Source: Larkinella humicola
GTDB lineage: Bacteria; Bacteroidota; Bacteroidia; Cytophagales; Spirosomataceae
NCBI RefSeq assembly: GCF_008727875.1
Contig: NZ_VTWS01000002.1
Location: 248,001-312,000, forward strand
Direction of reading: 5' to 3'
DNA: 64,000 nt
Positions 62,019 through 64,000 of this stretch are shown one piece after another; position 1 is the stretch's first letter, and each line of letters begins with the position of its first letter. The position numbers and the translations under genes were made by a program. The notes beneath the pieces were generated by a model that was given only the letters and a program-made list of their open reading frames with translations, was not told the DNA's origin and searched no databases.

Positions 62019-62981
62019 TTAAGCCACTTGGTTCTTCAGCGGTTCTCCGTTTATCATTCTCAATACTTCTTCGGCGGCAAATTGCTGAAGAATCGGAATG
62101 CTGCGTTGGCTATACCAGGCGGTATGCGAGGTGAGTATCGTATTGGGTGCCTGAAGGATCGGATGAGAGTCCGGAAGCGGTTCCTGTTCAAAGACATCGA
62201 TACCGGCGCCCCCGATTTTGCGTTCTGTCAATGCCTGCGCCAGGTCAACCGTATTGATCAACCCGCCCCGGGACGTATTGATTAAAACCGCATTCGACTT
62301 CATTTTCAATAACGTTTCCCGGTTCATGAGATGATGGGTTTGGTCGTTGAGCGGCAAATGCAGGGAGAGGATATCCGAATTTGCCAGGGCTTCTTCAAGG
62401 GTTATTTTTTGGACACCCAATGCCTGCATTTCTTCTTCACTCACGAAGGGATCAACTGCAGCCAGTTTAAAATGGAACACTGCGGCTTTTTTGAGGATAA
62501 CCCGAGCAATCCGTCCAAATCCCAGGGTCGTAAATAGGGCATCTTTACAGGCCGGAACCGTACCGGGCGGAATTATTTTCCAAACACCCTCCCGAACCCG
62601 CTTATCCGTCGATACTAATTGCCGGTGGAGCGCCAACGCCAAGGCCATCGCGTGATCAGACACCTCATCGATGCAATAATCCGGGACGTTGCAAACCGGT
62701 ATTTGTCTTTGCCTGGCTGCCGCCAGATTGAGATTATCAACACCAATCCCGTAGCGTACAATGAGCCGACAATGATCCAGGTTTCGAATGATGGTTTCCG
62801 TAATGGGTGCCCATTGGACGATCAGGGCAAAAGCATCTTTGGTGGCTGCTAATAACTCGGCTTCGTTTTTACATTGGGCGTCGATCAACTCATATCCCGA
62901 TTGTTCCAACACCGCTTTTTCCGGGTTGATGTTGGAAAAGCCGTGATCCGTAATAACAATTTTCTTCGTGCTGCTAGTCAT
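62019..62981 (-). CDS. D-isomer-specific 2-hydroxyacid dehydrogenase
   Basis: 320 aa NAD(P)-dependent reductase/dehydrogenase of the lactate/phosphoglycerate dehydrogenase fold, close by eye to the C-terminal-binding-protein-like branch (VRYGIGVDNLNL, VPDYCIDEVSDHAMAL). The catalytic trio is present: Arg238 in NTSRGG, Glu267 in DVFEQEP and His286 in TSHTAWYS. The nucleotide loop reads LGFGRIAR, with Ala for the third Gly. Substrate not readable; a sugar-acid-derived keto acid would fit the neighbourhood. 54 bases separate it from the zinc dehydrogenase gene upstream, so one transcript is likely. Confidence 0.9.
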   Translation of the reverse strand: MTSSTKKIVITDHGFSNINPEKAVLEQSGYELIDAQCKNEAELLAATKDAFALIVQWAPITETIIRNLDHCRLIVRYGIGVDNLNLAAARQRQIPVCNVPDYCIDEVSDHAMALALALHRQLVSTDKRVREGVWKIIPPGTVPACKDALFTTLGFGRIARVILKKAAVFHFKLAAVDPFVSEEEMQALGVQKITLEEALANSDILSLHLPLNDQTHHLMNRETLLKMKSNAVLINTSRGGLINTVDLAQALTERKIGGAGIDVFEQEPLPDSHPILQAPNTILTSHTAWYSQRSIPILQQFAAEEVLRMINGEPLKNQVA

Positions 62982-63035
62982 AAAAATTCAAGGTCGACAG
63001 GTTAGGAATGGGAAAAAACGGATGGAGAAAGAAGG

Positions 63036-64000
63036 TTAAAAAAGAATAACCGATTTAACGTGGGCTCCCTTTGCCATCACCATATCGGTAAAGGCCATAA
63101 CCCCGTCATCCACTGAATAATAGTGTACCCACGACGTCACGTCTACTTTCCCGGAAGCGATTAACGCCAGCGATGCTTTGATTTCCTGCTGCGTGGCCGC
63201 GTAGCTGCCGATGATTTGTTTTTCAGCTAAAATAATGTCGTACGAAAAAAAGGGCTGAGCGTTTTCATAAAGACCGATGAGCACAATTGCCCCGCCGGGC
63301 CGAATGACTTTCAGGGCCTGCTGGTTGGTTTGCGATGTCCCCACGGCATCGACAACCAGATCAATTCCCTCCTGATCAGTCAATTGATCAATCGCGGAAA
63401 CCAGGTCTTCCTCCGAGGAATTGATGGTGGCCGCAGCACCTAATTTCCGCGCAATGAAGAGCCGTTCGTTCCGCAGATCGGCTACGTATACCGCTACGCC
63501 AAGCAGGGATTGAAACGCCTGCTGTGTCACCAGTCCGATGGGTCCGGCACCAATCACCAGCACTTTTTTGGGCGCCAAATGCCGGGTCAGGTTAACGATA
63601 TGAATCCCATTGGCCAGCGGTTCGGTCATGCAGGCAGCTGGCGGACTAACGTTCGCCGGCATCGGCACCAGGCAATGGGCCGGTACATTCACGTATTCCC
63701 CAAATGCCCCCCCGCGATGCATCCCGAATATTTGCCGGTTTTTGCATAAGTTCGTTAGTCCCCGTTTGCAGGGATCACAGGCTCCGCAGGACACTACGCT
63801 ATTACTGGCCACCCGATCGCCTTTCGTAAAGCCCATTACATCGGAACCAACATCCTCAACAATTCCACAAAATTCATGGCCCATAATTAAAGGCGGCACA
63901 CGGCGGGGGCTTTGGTTTTTAAAGGTTTCCAGCTCACTCCCGCAGATACCACAAGCCAGTACTTTCAGCAGGACCTCATCCTCGGAAAAAGAAGGTAATG
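63036..64000 (-). CDS. Zinc-dependent medium-chain alcohol dehydrogenase (5' end outside window)
   Basis: Partial: the frame stays open from the right edge, so the first codons are missing. The first internal ATG (63899) is not the start, since the upstream residues ACGICGSELE carry the catalytic zinc Cys. Then GHE (second zinc site) and four structural-zinc cysteines in CGACDPCKRGLTNLCKNR. The Rossmann fold has VLVIGAGPIGLVTQ, and VAVYVADLRNERL suggests NAD binding (acidic end of strand 2). Similar to sorbitol, threonine and galactitol-type dehydrogenases; substrate unknown. Upstream of and probably cotranscribed with the 2-hydroxyacid dehydrogenase. Confidence 0.9.
   Translation of the reverse strand, partial: LPSFSEDEVLLKVLACGICGSELETFKNQSPRRVPPLIMGHEFCGIVEDVGSDVMGFTKGDRVASNSVVSCGACDPCKRGLTNLCKNRQIFGMHRGGAFGEYVNVPAHCLVPMPANVSPPAACMTEPLANGIHIVNLTRHLAPKKVLVIGAGPIGLVTQQAFQSLLGVAVYVADLRNERLFIARKLGAAATINSSEEDLVSAIDQLTDQEGIDLVVDAVGTSQTNQQALKVIRPGGAIVLIGLYENAQPFFSYDIILAEKQIIGSYAATQQEIKASLALIASGKVDVTSWVHYYSVDDGVMAFTDMVMAKGAHVKSVILF

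Overview
The window looks like a chromosomal piece of a Cytophagales-type Bacteroidota (a Spirosoma/Larkinella-like relative is my inference). The reasons are three SusC/RagA TonB-linked receptors, two SusD lipoproteins, an ECF sigma/FecR pair, GH92 and GH27 enzymes with a sulfatase, a DUF5690 protein, YqgE/AlgH, and two putative promoters with the Bacteroidota TAnnTTTG element. Most genes are about half G+C; the AraC gene near the right end is clearly AT-rich. I see no tRNA, rRNA, CRISPR array or complete insertion sequence.

Layout. 1-3262: a SusC receptor (-) followed by a terminator-like repeat. 3669-11434 (+): an exported unknown, an exported trypsin-like protease, a membrane-tethered winged-helix regulator and two large FtsX/MacB-type permeases without an ATPase. 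11622-19243: housekeeping and small genes (signal peptidase I, DUF1330, YtxH, NYN-LOTUS protein, cupin, beta-barrel protein, YqgE, DUF5690, pyruvate kinase). 19371-26932: a trehalose block with trehalase (-), a TreS-maltokinase fusion (+) and an OtsA-OtsB fusion (+). 27019-32286: GntP permease, aquaporin, a LysR regulator divergent from isocitrate dehydrogenase, and two tiny overlapping ORFs.

32352-52581 is a polysaccharide utilisation locus on the minus strand. Its regulators (ECF sigma, FecR) come first, then a SusC with an STN signalling domain, SusD, GH92, two tandem GH27 enzymes and a sulfatase. A GH43-like protein and a DUF1080 protein lie beyond an opposite-strand histidine kinase. The enzyme set points to a glycan with terminal alpha-mannose and alpha-galactose-like sugars and sulfate esters (inference). 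53006-64000 holds a cytochrome c/PQQ sugar dehydrogenase, a decayed DUF1569-like gene, a second SusCD pair without glycosidases, a broken exported mini-gene, an AT-rich AraC regulator, a 2-hydroxyacid dehydrogenase and a zinc alcohol dehydrogenase that runs off the right edge.

The most striking non-coding feature is a set of long inverted repeats at gene ends. Two have perfect 31-bp arms, one has a perfect 23-bp arm, and one has 35-bp arms with three mismatches. Three sit in junctions inside the PUL enzyme operon, and two supply the last codons and stop codon of a gene. The other main leads are the protease/tethered-regulator/permease cassette, a histidine kinase with an extra degenerate RsbT-like ATPase domain, and a TreS-maltokinase whose expected catalytic Asp is Asn.
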